Below, piece by piece: positions 1-8,237 of a DNA stretch of 64,000 nt. The stretch's first letter is position 1. Every line of letters starts with the position of its first letter. The notes below the pieces were generated by a model. That model worked only from the letters and a program-made list of their open reading frames with translations. It was not told where the DNA came from and made no database searches. Both the position numbers and the translations under genes were made by a program. Origin of the DNA: Agaribacter marinus (GTDB taxonomy: Bacteria; Pseudomonadota; Gammaproteobacteria; Enterobacterales; Alteromonadaceae); the NCBI RefSeq assembly GCF_030160655.1, contig NZ_BSOT01000006.1, positions 372,001 to 436,000 of the forward strand. Direction: 5' to 3'.

Positions 1-219
1 ACAAGTGTTTTGGCTTATGAAGTTGATTATCGTGCCATACGTTATAGCGCAGATAATACTCCTTATATCATTAAGGCTGCTGACAAACTTAGCCACATTC
101 CCGTTGCAATTTTGGCGATGAATAATAGCAGTATTCTGATCACCGCAAACCTAGCCGCTGATACCAACATATTAATAAGCAATGAAGTGTCGTTACCTGT
201 TAATTTATATCAATTTTAG
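1..219 (+). CDS. RND efflux periplasmic adaptor, C-terminal end (partial)
   Basis: The reading frame is open from base 1 and ends at the TAG at 217-219, so only the last 73 or so residues of a longer protein lie in the window. The frame has no start codon with a ribosome site here, and the TTG at 10 is internal. The tail is beta-rich and resembles the membrane-proximal end of HlyD/AcrA-type membrane fusion proteins. The identification rests mainly on position: the next gene starts 9 bases later and encodes an RND permease, the usual order in these operons. An adaptor would link the inner-membrane pump to an outer-membrane channel. The substrate cannot be told from this fragment. Confidence 0.6.
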   Translation, partial: TSVLAYEVDYRAIRYSADNTPYIIKAADKLSHIPVAILAMNNSSILITANLAADTNILISNEVSLPVNLYQF

Positions 220-228
220 GTGCCAACT

Positions 229-3200
229 ATGCAGCAATATCATAAGTTTTGGTTTTTACAAGAGCGCTTAATTTTTGGCTTAGTGATAATTATCAGCCTA
301 GTTGGCTTATTTACTTGGTTTAATATTAACGAGCAAGAGGACCCCTTTTTTCCTTACCGCAATGGTAATGTCACCATTATTGCGCCAGGCATGTCGGCAA
401 AAGCAATTGAAGATACCATAGTGCAGCCATTTGAGAGATTACTGGCGACTGTTGATGGTATTGACAGAGTCTCTTCCGAATCGTCTGATGGAACCGCGAT
501 TATCGAAATAGAACTAGACGAAACCATCTACGAAACGGAATTTTATTGGCAACGTATACGAGAAAAAGTCTCAGAAGCTCAATCAAAATACGGTCATTTA
601 GTTTCTAAATTGTCGCTCGATGACCGTGTTCAAGACACGGCAGGGGTCGTACTAACAATTGAAACTAGCAAGCCTTTATTGGAAGCGCGACACTACGCGT
701 TATTCGTTCGAGATGAATTATATAAATTAGCAGCTGTACGTAAAATAGAACTGATTGGCGATCCTGGAGAGCAAATAGACGTGCTTTATTCACAAGCCTC
801 TATGCTCGAGTTAGGTATTTCGCCTGAGAATATTGCTAACCAAATTGCAGATGCTAACTCATTAAGAAACATAGGCGTGTTAAAAGGCCAGCTCTATCAA
901 AGCAATATTTCATCGCTTACTCGAATCGACAACATTGAAAAATTAAAAGCGGTTGAAATAACCACTGCTGACAATAAAATCGTTACGCTGAGTGATATTG
1001 CAAAGGTGCGCAAAGCGCCGCTAACTATTGAGCAAACAAGCTTTTGGCTTAATGGTAAAAAAAGCATTGGTTTAACCCTTGTTGTGCCGCCAAATACCAT
1101 ACGGGTTACCGATTTTGGCGATGCCTTGATAACAAAAATTGATGCGCTCAATCAGAAACAAAGTGACTACGTAATTAAACCCGTTTTCTTTCAGCCAGAG
1201 TGGACTGAAAGGCGTCGCAACGATCTTGCCCTGTCGCTTTTCTACAGTAGTATTGGCGTTGGTTTAGTGCTGTTTTTGCTGATGTCAAAAAAGGTTGCCT
1301 TTGTGGTTACTTTAACTATTCCTGCGATTGCACTTTCTGCGATAGCCATTTTTGGTATCTATGGAGGCGTCTTGCATCAAATGTCGATCGCAGGCTTAGT
1401 GATAAGCTTAGGGCTTATGGTTGACAATAGTATTGTGATGTCAGAGTTAATTTCTCGTTATCGACAGCAAGGTTTCAGTAATATTGCAGCTTCTCACAAA
1501 GCGATTAAAGAATTGTATCGGCCGCTTGCCACCTCAACTTTTACCACTATAGCAGCATTTGTTCCTATGCTATTGTCAGAAGGTAACGTTGCTGATTTTA
1601 TTCGCATGATCCCCGTGGTCGTTATTATCGCTATTGTGATAAGTTATCTGTATTCATTGGCACTGCTTCCGGCAATCACCAATAATTTAGCAATATTTAA
1701 AGAAGGCGGCAGTTCTACTAGGTTCAATCGTTTAGGTGAAGAATTAGCTAAGCTAGGTACTCGCCATCCTAAACTAGTGATTTTGCTATTTATTGGTTTG
1801 GTTGTTCTGTCATTTATGGGATCAGAACAACAAGGCGGAGAATTTTTTCCTAAATCAAGTCGAAATCAGGCCTATATTGATATTGAAGGCAGCTTTGGTT
1901 TAAGCCTCGAAGCAAGCTTACAAACTACAAAGCAAGTTGAACACTTGTTAAAGCAAAACGATAACATAACCAATATTATTAGCTTTGTAGGTAATTCAGG
2001 CCCTTCATTTTACTATAATTTGAACCCAGCACCGCATAACCCTCATGTGGCTAGAGTAGTTTTTGAAACGAGCTCCAATGAATTAATTCCAGGCATTGTT
2101 GAACAGTTAAACCAAACGTTCGCCAAACAATTTACGTCTACTCGTGTGCAGGCGAGAGAAATTGGCCAAGGTCCACCTATTGAAGCGCCAATTGAAATAA
2201 GAGTATTAGGTGATAACCGTAAGCAATTGCTCGCAGCCTCAGAAGCAATATTTAGCTTGGTCAACAATCACCACGACACTACCGACGCACGTCGGGGCTA
2301 CATAGTTGGCAAGCCGACACTAGGATTTGAGGTTAATGAGCTAAATTTACAAAATGCACAGATAAAACGCTCAGAGTTATCAAACATGATTTCATGGCGA
2401 ACCACAGGCATAAATGTGACTGAAGTACCGCAAGAACGTGAGTCAACGCCAGTGGTATTGCGAGAGAACCAAGACATCAACCACGTTGATAGTAACTACA
2501 TTATGAATACGGTCGTTATGAACCATCAAGGGCAAACATTTCCGCTAAGTTTATTTGCCCAACAACGTTTTACCGGTGAAGTACCACGACTCATGCGCTG
2601 GAAAGGCTTTAATAGCAATGTAATTAAAGCCAATGTAAAGCTAGGAGTTGACGCCGCAAGTGTCATCGAAAATTTATTACCGAAGCTGAATAAAATTACT
2701 GAGCAATACCAGGTAACGTTAGCGTTAGGTGGGGAAGCCGAAGAAACCTCAAACTCAAATGATGCTTTACTAAAAACCTTGCCTATAGGCGCCATTTTAT
2801 TGTTTTCAGCGCTAATTTTGCAATTTAACTCGTTCAGAATTTCAGGGTTAATTATGTTAACAATTCCACTTGCTATGATAGGCGTAAAGCCGACTTTAGC
2901 TATCGTTGGCGTTAACTTTGGCTTTATGTCGATACTTGGCCTTTTAGCGCTAACGGGTATAGTGGTAAACACCGCTATCATATTGATTGACACTGTACTA
3001 GTAAAAATTAAAGAAGAAAAAGCGTCTCTAAGCACTGCGATAGAGCTGGCAACCATAGAACGGTTTCGTCCGGTACTATTAAGCGCTTGTACTACCATTG
3101 TAGGGATGATCCCATTAACATCGCCATCAAGCCCACTATGGCCTCCTATGGCATGGACAATCATTGGGGGCTTAATTACGTCTACTGTTTTAACGTTAAT

Positions 3201-3264
3201 TGTTTTACCCGCATGTTTAACATTAACCTTAGATGAGAAGAAGATAAGAGGTGATAAAATTTGA
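229..3264 (+). CDS. RND family efflux permease
   Basis: A protein of about 1011 residues with the layout of AcrB-type resistance-nodulation-division pumps: one membrane helix near residues 12-32, a large periplasmic half, a cluster of five to six helices near 335-500, then the same arrangement repeated in the C-terminal half. The conserved helix-4-like segment LGLMVDNSIVMSE is visible, with the acidic residue used for proton relay. It would expel a substrate across the envelope with the upstream adaptor. I prefer the ATG at 229 over the GTG at 220, because TAGGTG at 217-222 then serves as ribosome site at normal spacing. The stop overlaps the start of the regulator gene by 4 bases, so pump and two-component system are probably one operon. 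The substrate is not evident. Confidence 0.93.
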   Translation: MQQYHKFWFLQERLIFGLVIIISLVGLFTWFNINEQEDPFFPYRNGNVTIIAPGMSAKAIEDTIVQPFERLLATVDGIDRVSSESSDGTAIIEIELDETIYETEFYWQRIREKVSEAQSKYGHLVSKLSLDDRVQDTAGVVLTIETSKPLLEARHYALFVRDELYKLAAVRKIELIGDPGEQIDVLYSQASMLELGISPENIANQIADANSLRNIGVLKGQLYQSNISSLTRIDNIEKLKAVEITTADNKIVTLSDIAKVRKAPLTIEQTSFWLNGKKSIGLTLVVPPNTIRVTDFGDALITKIDALNQKQSDYVIKPVFFQPEWTERRRNDLALSLFYSSIGVGLVLFLLMSKKVAFVVTLTIPAIALSAIAIFGIYGGVLHQMSIAGLVISLGLMVDNSIVMSELISRYRQQGFSNIAASHKAIKELYRPLATSTFTTIAAFVPMLLSEGNVADFIRMIPVVVIIAIVISYLYSLALLPAITNNLAIFKEGGSSTRFNRLGEELAKLGTRHPKLVILLFIGLVVLSFMGSEQQGGEFFPKSSRNQAYIDIEGSFGLSLEASLQTTKQVEHLLKQNDNITNIISFVGNSGPSFYYNLNPAPHNPHVARVVFETSSNELIPGIVEQLNQTFAKQFTSTRVQAREIGQGPPIEAPIEIRVLGDNRKQLLAASEAIFSLVNNHHDTTDARRGYIVGKPTLGFEVNELNLQNAQIKRSELSNMISWRTTGINVTEVPQERESTPVVLRENQDINHVDSNYIMNTVVMNHQGQTFPLSLFAQQRFTGEVPRLMRWKGFNSNVIKANVKLGVDAASVIENLLPKLNKITEQYQVTLALGGEAEETSNSNDALLKTLPIGAILLFSALILQFNSFRISGLIMLTIPLAMIGVKPTLAIVGVNFGFMSILGLLALTGIVVNTAIILIDTVLVKIKEEKASLSTAIELATIERFRPVLLSACTTIVGMIPLTSPSSPLWPPMAWTIIGGLITSTVLTLIVLPACLTLTLDEKKIRGDKI

Positions 3265-3926
3265 GAGTCTTAATAACAGAAGACAATGGTGAATTAGCTG
3301 AATTTATTCAAGAAGCGCTAGCGCTAGAAGGCTATTTATCTGATATTGCCAGAAGCGGCGGTGAATTAAAATTATATTTAAACGAAAGCAGTTACGCGGC
3401 CATTATTCTGGATTTAGGCCTGCCTGATATTGATGGTATTGAAGTGCTTAAGAATTTGCGTCGCATTGGTAATATGGTTCCAGTGCTAATCCTAACCGCC
3501 AGAGGAGGAGTCCAAGATCGCATCAAAGGCTTAGATCATGGCGCAGATGATTATTTAATTAAGCCTTTTGCTATTGATGAGCTAATCGCTAGATTGCGTG
3601 CCTTACTTAGGCGGCCAAATGAACTTTCAAATACTGTACTTACAGCAGGTAACGTGAATATTGATATCATCGCAAAGTCTGTAACAGTAAATGGTAACAA
3701 CGTTATTTTAGGAAAAACAGAAGTGGCTATTGTTGAGTACTTCATGTGGAACTTAGGACTTACCGTATCAAAGGAGTCTTTAGAAGATATGGTTTATCAA
3801 GACGGTTACACTTTAACAGATAATGCTTTGCAGGTTGCTGTACATAGGGTACGAAAAAAACTTACTGAAGCTGGTGCTACGCCCGTTATTTCAACTATAA
3901 GAGGAGTGGGTTATCTTTTTAAGTAA
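3261..3926 (+). CDS. OmpR/PhoB-family response regulator
   Basis: A two-domain regulator of 221 residues. The receiver has its acidic pocket at D8, the phospho-acceptor D51 in ILDLGLPD and the conserved K101 in LIKPF. The C-terminal half is a winged-helix DNA-binding domain ending in the typical STIRGVGYLFK. The start is TTG within ATTTGA, overlapping the pump stop, with a good ribosome site (AAGAGGTG, 3246-3253) about 7 bases upstream. This indicates translational coupling to the efflux gene. It most likely controls its own efflux operon in response to the downstream kinase (inference from operon structure). No binding site can be identified because the promoter lies outside the window. Confidence 0.95.
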   Translation: MRVLITEDNGELAEFIQEALALEGYLSDIARSGGELKLYLNESSYAAIILDLGLPDIDGIEVLKNLRRIGNMVPVLILTARGGVQDRIKGLDHGADDYLIKPFAIDELIARLRALLRRPNELSNTVLTAGNVNIDIIAKSVTVNGNNVILGKTEVAIVEYFMWNLGLTVSKESLEDMVYQDGYTLTDNALQVAVHRVRKKLTEAGATPVISTIRGVGYLFK

Positions 3927-3957
3927 CGTTATTCCAAGGCATTCTATTGCCTTCAAA

Positions 3958-5286
3958 TTGTTAGTCTATTTTGTTTCATCCGGCACCATTTTATTTGGCT
4001 TGCTACTGATTTTTTTTCTACTTTTATCTGAACGTTATGCTCAAATGACCATTGAAAGCGTTATGAATGGCTTAACAAAAGAAATGTCTGAATCTCTCTA
4101 TATCGATGATTCAGGAACCATCAAACTTGATGATTCAGAGTTGATAATGAAGTGGGGCTTTGATGCGCTCTTTTCTAATTTGGGTTATCGCCTTATTGAA
4201 GTTGATACTCAAAATACGATGCTTATGTCAGTACCTCATGGAAAGGAAGGAAGCATATTTAACGGTATTAGCTTAAGTATTCCAATGTACTTTTCACGAG
4301 TAGAGGGCAGCAATACCAGTATTTATCGGGTAAAAGTTGAACTAGCTGATAAAAGTTATTATTTTGATGCTGTACGAAGTGATTTGTTGATAGAGCTTGC
4401 AAATGAGGCGGTTGAACCAACCATCGTTGATGTGGCAACCACCGTTATTTTGATGACATTTATTATTTTTTTATCTGTTAGTGTTATTGCTATCAAACTC
4501 ATTGTAAAACCATCTAGCCACTTAACGAAACAAATTCAACATATAAAACCTGAAGACTTGCACAAACGTATCGATGTGGAAAATGTGCCAAACGAGCTCT
4601 TACCTATAGCTAATGCAATGAACGACGCACTTAGTCGAGTTGAAGAAAGCTTTGAACAGCAAAAACGATTTATTGCTGATGCTGCCCATGAACTTCGCAC
4701 GCCACTAACCATATTGTTAAATCGTTTAGAGTTGAAAATCCCGCCTTCTCCAACAAAAAGTGAGTTGTTCGACGATGCTCATTTTATCTCGCGGATCGTA
4801 GAACAGTTACTTGATTTATCACGCGCACAAAATACTAGTAGTCAACACCATATTTCAATAAAGCTATCTGATGTCGTAAAGAATGTTTGCTCACATATTG
4901 CGCCTATGGTAATTGATAAAAATCAGGCGTTAGAATTGATTGGTGAAAATGATTTAAGTAGGGTAAATGTTGATGAAGGGGAATTAACTGTTATTGTTAA
5001 AAACTTGCTCGAAAATGCCATTAAACATATACCCGAAGGTGGAAGAATTAAAACAACAGTGTCTAATAATTCAATCATTGTTGAAGATTCAGGTTACGGT
5101 ATTCCTAAAGAATTTCATCGACAAATATTTGAACGATTTTGGAGAGAAAATCAATCTAACCGCAATGGTAGCGGCTTAGGTTTAGCAATAACTAAGGAAT
5201 TAATCAGTCATTATAATGCAACAATTACTGTCAACAATAATTCAAGTTTAGGCGGTGCAAAATTCACCGTAGAGTTCTATAAATAA
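3958..5286 (+). CDS. Sensor histidine kinase, partner of the preceding regulator
   Basis: A membrane kinase with two helices (about residues 3-23 and 155-177) flanking a periplasmic sensor of some 130 residues, then HAMP, HisKA with phospho-acceptor H244 in AAHELRTPLT, and a HATPase domain with N-box NLLENAIKH, G1 VEDSGYGIP and G2 GSGLGLA. It would phosphorylate the regulator encoded 31 bases upstream. The start is uncertain. TTG 3958 has no ribosome site, and the frame stays open upstream to the stop at 3898, reading SNVIPRHSIAFKLL, which looks like a genuine kinase N-terminus. A strong GAGGAG at 3901-3906 lies 6 bases before an ATC codon, so a rare start codon is possible. Confidence 0.9.
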   Translation: MLVYFVSSGTILFGLLLIFFLLLSERYAQMTIESVMNGLTKEMSESLYIDDSGTIKLDDSELIMKWGFDALFSNLGYRLIEVDTQNTMLMSVPHGKEGSIFNGISLSIPMYFSRVEGSNTSIYRVKVELADKSYYFDAVRSDLLIELANEAVEPTIVDVATTVILMTFIIFLSVSVIAIKLIVKPSSHLTKQIQHIKPEDLHKRIDVENVPNELLPIANAMNDALSRVEESFEQQKRFIADAAHELRTPLTILLNRLELKIPPSPTKSELFDDAHFISRIVEQLLDLSRAQNTSSQHHISIKLSDVVKNVCSHIAPMVIDKNQALELIGENDLSRVNVDEGELTVIVKNLLENAIKHIPEGGRIKTTVSNNSIIVEDSGYGIPKEFHRQIFERFWRENQSNRNGSGLGLAITKELISHYNATITVNNNSSLGGAKFTVEFYK

Positions 5287-5311
5287 ATCCGAGAACGCTC
5301 TGGTATGTAAA

Positions 5312-5334
5312 GCAGCATTAACATCTAATGCTGC
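5312..5334. terminator. Hairpin between convergent genes
   Basis: A 9-bp perfect stem (GCAGCATTA/TAATGCTGC) with a 5-base loop lies between the kinase gene and the convergent gene at 5363-6199. On the minus strand it is followed by TTTACAT, so it may end the minus-strand transcript or act in both directions. The T-tract is weak. Confidence 0.45.
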
Positions 5335-5362
5335 ATGACGATGGGCTATTGAGGCAATTACT

Positions 5363-6199
5363 CTATTGATATAGTTCGATCTCGTCAATTTCGATAAACT
5401 TACTGTCTCCGAAATTGCTTTCAAACCTTAGTTTAAAAAAGCGAGCATTGAGTTCAGATGAGAAAGTAAACGTATTACTTTCTTTAAGACTAAGAGTAAA
5501 TTTAGACTCCTCGTCAAAATCTACACCGTCTTCTGATGTCAATAAAGTGACGTAACGTGGCAGTCTCCCCAACTCTAGCGATTGTTTATTAATGAAAACG
5601 CCAAGACCTCTGAGGGTTACACGATATCCATAATCGATTTCTACCCAAGGAGATAAATCTTGTTCGTTAGTATTTTTTATTTCACTGAGCCATATTCCGC
5701 GAGCAATTTTATCTGAGGATTCTTCATTGAATTGTTGAGTATATATGTAGCCATCAAATGCGGCTGCAACCTCGTCAACTTTGTAGTGTTGCGAGGAACG
5801 AAAGCTATCTTGGTCTAGACCATTTGTTCCAATCAGAGCTACGTTGCCATTGAGCCCGCTTTCCTGTAAGTCTCCTGCAACTACATCGCCTTCGTTATCT
5901 TCATATAGCATTGGCATTGCAATTGAGTTTATCAGGCACGTGTCCGCGTCAAAGTTAAAGTCTATAAGTTGCTGTTGTTGGCGTGACAAAACAACTGTAT
6001 CTAACCAAGCAGATGAGTATTGTTGATCGAGTGGGAATGATAGACCTTCATCTAGGCAATCTGGTGCTTCGTCTCCTATTTGTATAATTGTGATGTTTAC
6101 ATCTGTTGGAGTGAGCAGTATCCCATTGGCAAATGATGTGTATTCTTCAGCGTTAGAATTGAATACAACCATGAATGCAATAAACGAAAAACGTTTCAT
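5363..6199 (-). CDS. Secreted protein with F5/8 type C (discoidin)-like domain
   Basis: A 278-residue exported protein. An N-terminal signal peptide (MKRFSFIAFMVVFNSNA) is followed by about 100 residues of no known family. From about residue 140 the sequence looks like a discoidin/F5-8C fold: DGY, an Asp/Trp strand WVEIDYGYRVTLRGLGVF, TLLTSEDGVDF, and the closing ARFFKLRFES..FIEIDEIELY, which matches the end of such domains. These domains bind glycans or surfaces, so a role in adhesion or carbohydrate recognition is possible. No enzymatic motif is seen. It stands alone, convergent with the kinase gene and divergent from the TPR-sulfotransferase. Confidence 0.7.
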   Translation of the reverse strand: MKRFSFIAFMVVFNSNAEEYTSFANGILLTPTDVNITIIQIGDEAPDCLDEGLSFPLDQQYSSAWLDTVVLSRQQQQLIDFNFDADTCLINSIAMPMLYEDNEGDVVAGDLQESGLNGNVALIGTNGLDQDSFRSSQHYKVDEVAAAFDGYIYTQQFNEESSDKIARGIWLSEIKNTNEQDLSPWVEIDYGYRVTLRGLGVFINKQSLELGRLPRYVTLLTSEDGVDFDEESKFTLSLKESNTFTFSSELNARFFKLRFESNFGDSKFIEIDEIELYQ

Positions 6200-6589
6200 C
6201 TTGTTTCCCCTAAATAAAATTATTCATATTGAAACAGCAAGTTTTACGCCAACTGGCTAAAACCGTATGGAGTAGGGTTAAATAACATCTCGGAATTTAC
6301 ATAGTAGTGACCATTATTTTTTTTTGGACGGCTACGTTTTATGTTAAGAAAAATTAGTGTTCAATACTTTACCTAGATTTTCATCCTTGTAGGTTTTATC
6401 ATTCTTTTTCGCGTGATGAGTGTTAAGCATTTTGTTTAGCAAATTTTCTTGAAAAAAGCCGCCGTGGCATATCACTAAAGCGTCGTGCTGAATCTGTTAA
6501 TTACGAACTCATATTTGTACATTTCTATCGTTTTGTAATTGATTTATGTAGAATAATTTTATCTTGCAAACACAGTAGTAGGGCAATCA
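6200..6589. other. 390-bp divergent intergenic region
   Basis: This spacer separates two divergently transcribed genes and must hold both promoters. It is AT-rich. I found no convincing coding frame, RNA gene or operator, and no sigma-70 promoter with acceptable spacing that I would defend. Confidence 0.5.
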
Positions 6590-8176
6590 TTGTCTTCTGA
6601 CAAAATAAGGCAATTACATCTAGCCGCACAAAAATTAATTAATCAAGGTCAATTAAAGTTGGCTCATGGCGCCTGCTCGCAAATTTTGTCTATTGAACCA
6701 AAACATGCCGACGCGCATTTTTTACTTGGTATGATCGCATTAAATATGCAGCAAATGACAAAGGCAATTGGCTTAATTAATGTTGCACTTACAGCTTCAC
6801 CTGATAACGCCGAATATCATGCGTTTTATGCGAGGGCCTTAGTGCTGGTTAATCGGTATCAAGAGGCAAGTGATGCAGTAAACACTGCAATTGCTTTGGG
6901 CAGTAACAAGGCTGTTGTGAATGATACAATTGGAGTAGTACTCAGTCGCATGGGTCTTCATGTAGAAGCATTAGTTGCATTCAATAAAGCGATTGATATA
7001 GATGCAACTACCCCTACTTATTTTTATAACTTGGCAGCTTCCTTAAAATTTATCGGTAAGTTCAAAGAGGCTAAAGCCGCTTACGACAGGGTTATTTCGC
7101 TCCAGCCAAATTATTATGCCGCTTATTCAGCGTTGGCGGAATTGCAGTTGGCTACAAAGAAGCAAAATCATATACAGCGAATCCAAGAGCAACTAGATAT
7201 TGTGGCAGGCAATGTGGAAGGACAGCTTCATTTGTGTCATGCGATGGCTAAAGAATTAGAATGTTTAGGAGAATTTGAAAAAGCACTCGAATTTTTGACC
7301 TTAGGAAATCAGGCTAAAAAACAGCAGATTGCTTACGACGTAAAATCCGATGAAAAGTTATTTGATTCGATAAAGCAATCGCATAGAACCTACTCAAAAG
7401 AGAATAGGCTAACTGGTCATTTGTCCAAAACGCCAATATTTGTGCTGGGAATGCCCAGGTCGGGTACCACCTTAGTCGATCGAATTATTTCAAGTCACTC
7501 TGCGGTAGTCTCTGCGGGTGAGCTGCAACACTTTGCGGTTGAGGCAAAAAAATTAACCAAAACGAAGTCAAGGCAGGTTTTAGATAGTGAAACCATAGAC
7601 GCGTTTTCGACACTTGATTTTTCTGAGTTAGGCGCGTCTTACTTGCGTTCAACAGCATCATTTTTGCATCAAGGAAACCGCGTTGTTGATAAGATGCCTC
7701 TTAATTTTTTATACATAGGCTTAATCAAAAAAGCGCTGCCAAACGCCAAAATTATCCTGTTAAAAAGGCACGCGGTAGATGTTTGCTTGAGTAACTTTAG
7801 AACCCTTTTTGCTACAAGCTTTTCGTATTATAACTACTCCTACGATCTAACAGATTGTGGAAGGTATTACGCCTTATTTGATAACTTGATGGAATATTGG
7901 AAATCTGAGTTTGCAGACGAGTTGTTAGAAGTCTCCTATGAAGCCTTAGTCGAACAGCCCGAACGACAAACTAGAAACATACTTAATTACCTTGAGCTAC
8001 CTTGGGAAGAAAGTTGTCTAAACTTTCATGAAAACCCTTCCCCTGTATCAACGGCCAGCAGTGTTCAAGTGCGTAAACCGATGAATAGTTCTTCAATCGG
8101 GAGATGGCAGAAGTACGGCAATCAGTTAGATGAGTTAGTTGATTTTTTAGTGAAACAAAAGTTGATTGAGCATTAG
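6590..8176 (+). CDS. TPR-repeat sulfotransferase family protein
   Basis: A 528-residue protein with two parts. Residues 1-215 are tetratricopeptide repeats (for example ADAHFLLGMIALNMQQMTKAIGL and the following units). From about residue 280 there is a PAPS-dependent sulfotransferase domain, with the 5'-phosphosulfate loop FVLGMPRSGTTLVDRIISSH near residues 284-303 and the 3'-phosphate site LKRHAVDVCLSNFR. It would transfer sulfate from PAPS to an unknown acceptor. It has no signal peptide, so it is probably cytoplasmic. The start is TTG, chosen because AGTAGGG lies 6 bases upstream. The gene converges with a TonB receptor gene across a shared hairpin. TPR-sulfotransferases often sit beside such receptors in marine gammaproteobacteria (recollection), but the functional link is unknown. 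Confidence 0.88.
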   Translation: MSSDKIRQLHLAAQKLINQGQLKLAHGACSQILSIEPKHADAHFLLGMIALNMQQMTKAIGLINVALTASPDNAEYHAFYARALVLVNRYQEASDAVNTAIALGSNKAVVNDTIGVVLSRMGLHVEALVAFNKAIDIDATTPTYFYNLAASLKFIGKFKEAKAAYDRVISLQPNYYAAYSALAELQLATKKQNHIQRIQEQLDIVAGNVEGQLHLCHAMAKELECLGEFEKALEFLTLGNQAKKQQIAYDVKSDEKLFDSIKQSHRTYSKENRLTGHLSKTPIFVLGMPRSGTTLVDRIISSHSAVVSAGELQHFAVEAKKLTKTKSRQVLDSETIDAFSTLDFSELGASYLRSTASFLHQGNRVVDKMPLNFLYIGLIKKALPNAKIILLKRHAVDVCLSNFRTLFATSFSYYNYSYDLTDCGRYYALFDNLMEYWKSEFADELLEVSYEALVEQPERQTRNILNYLELPWEESCLNFHENPSPVSTASSVQVRKPMNSSSIGRWQKYGNQLDELVDFLVKQKLIEH

Positions 8177-8197
8177 CGGCGTTGATTAGCCGCTAAT
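8172..8197. terminator. Bidirectional hairpin between convergent genes
   Basis: A perfect 9-bp GC-rich stem (ATTAGCGGC/GCCGCTAAT) with an 8-base loop includes the stop codon of the sulfotransferase gene and lies 41 bases beyond the stop of the convergent TonB receptor gene. It has no clear T-tract on either side, so it may be only a transcript-stabilising hairpin. Confidence 0.5.
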
Positions 8198-8237
8198 ACT
8201 AAGTAGGTATACTTATCTGAGTGACTAGAGCGTGTAA

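Noticed and set aside
2526-3164. 212-residue open frame on the minus strand inside the RND permease gene
   Set aside because: It lies fully antisense to a well-supported permease. The frame reads as low-information antisense of membrane helices and has no ribosome site or family similarity.
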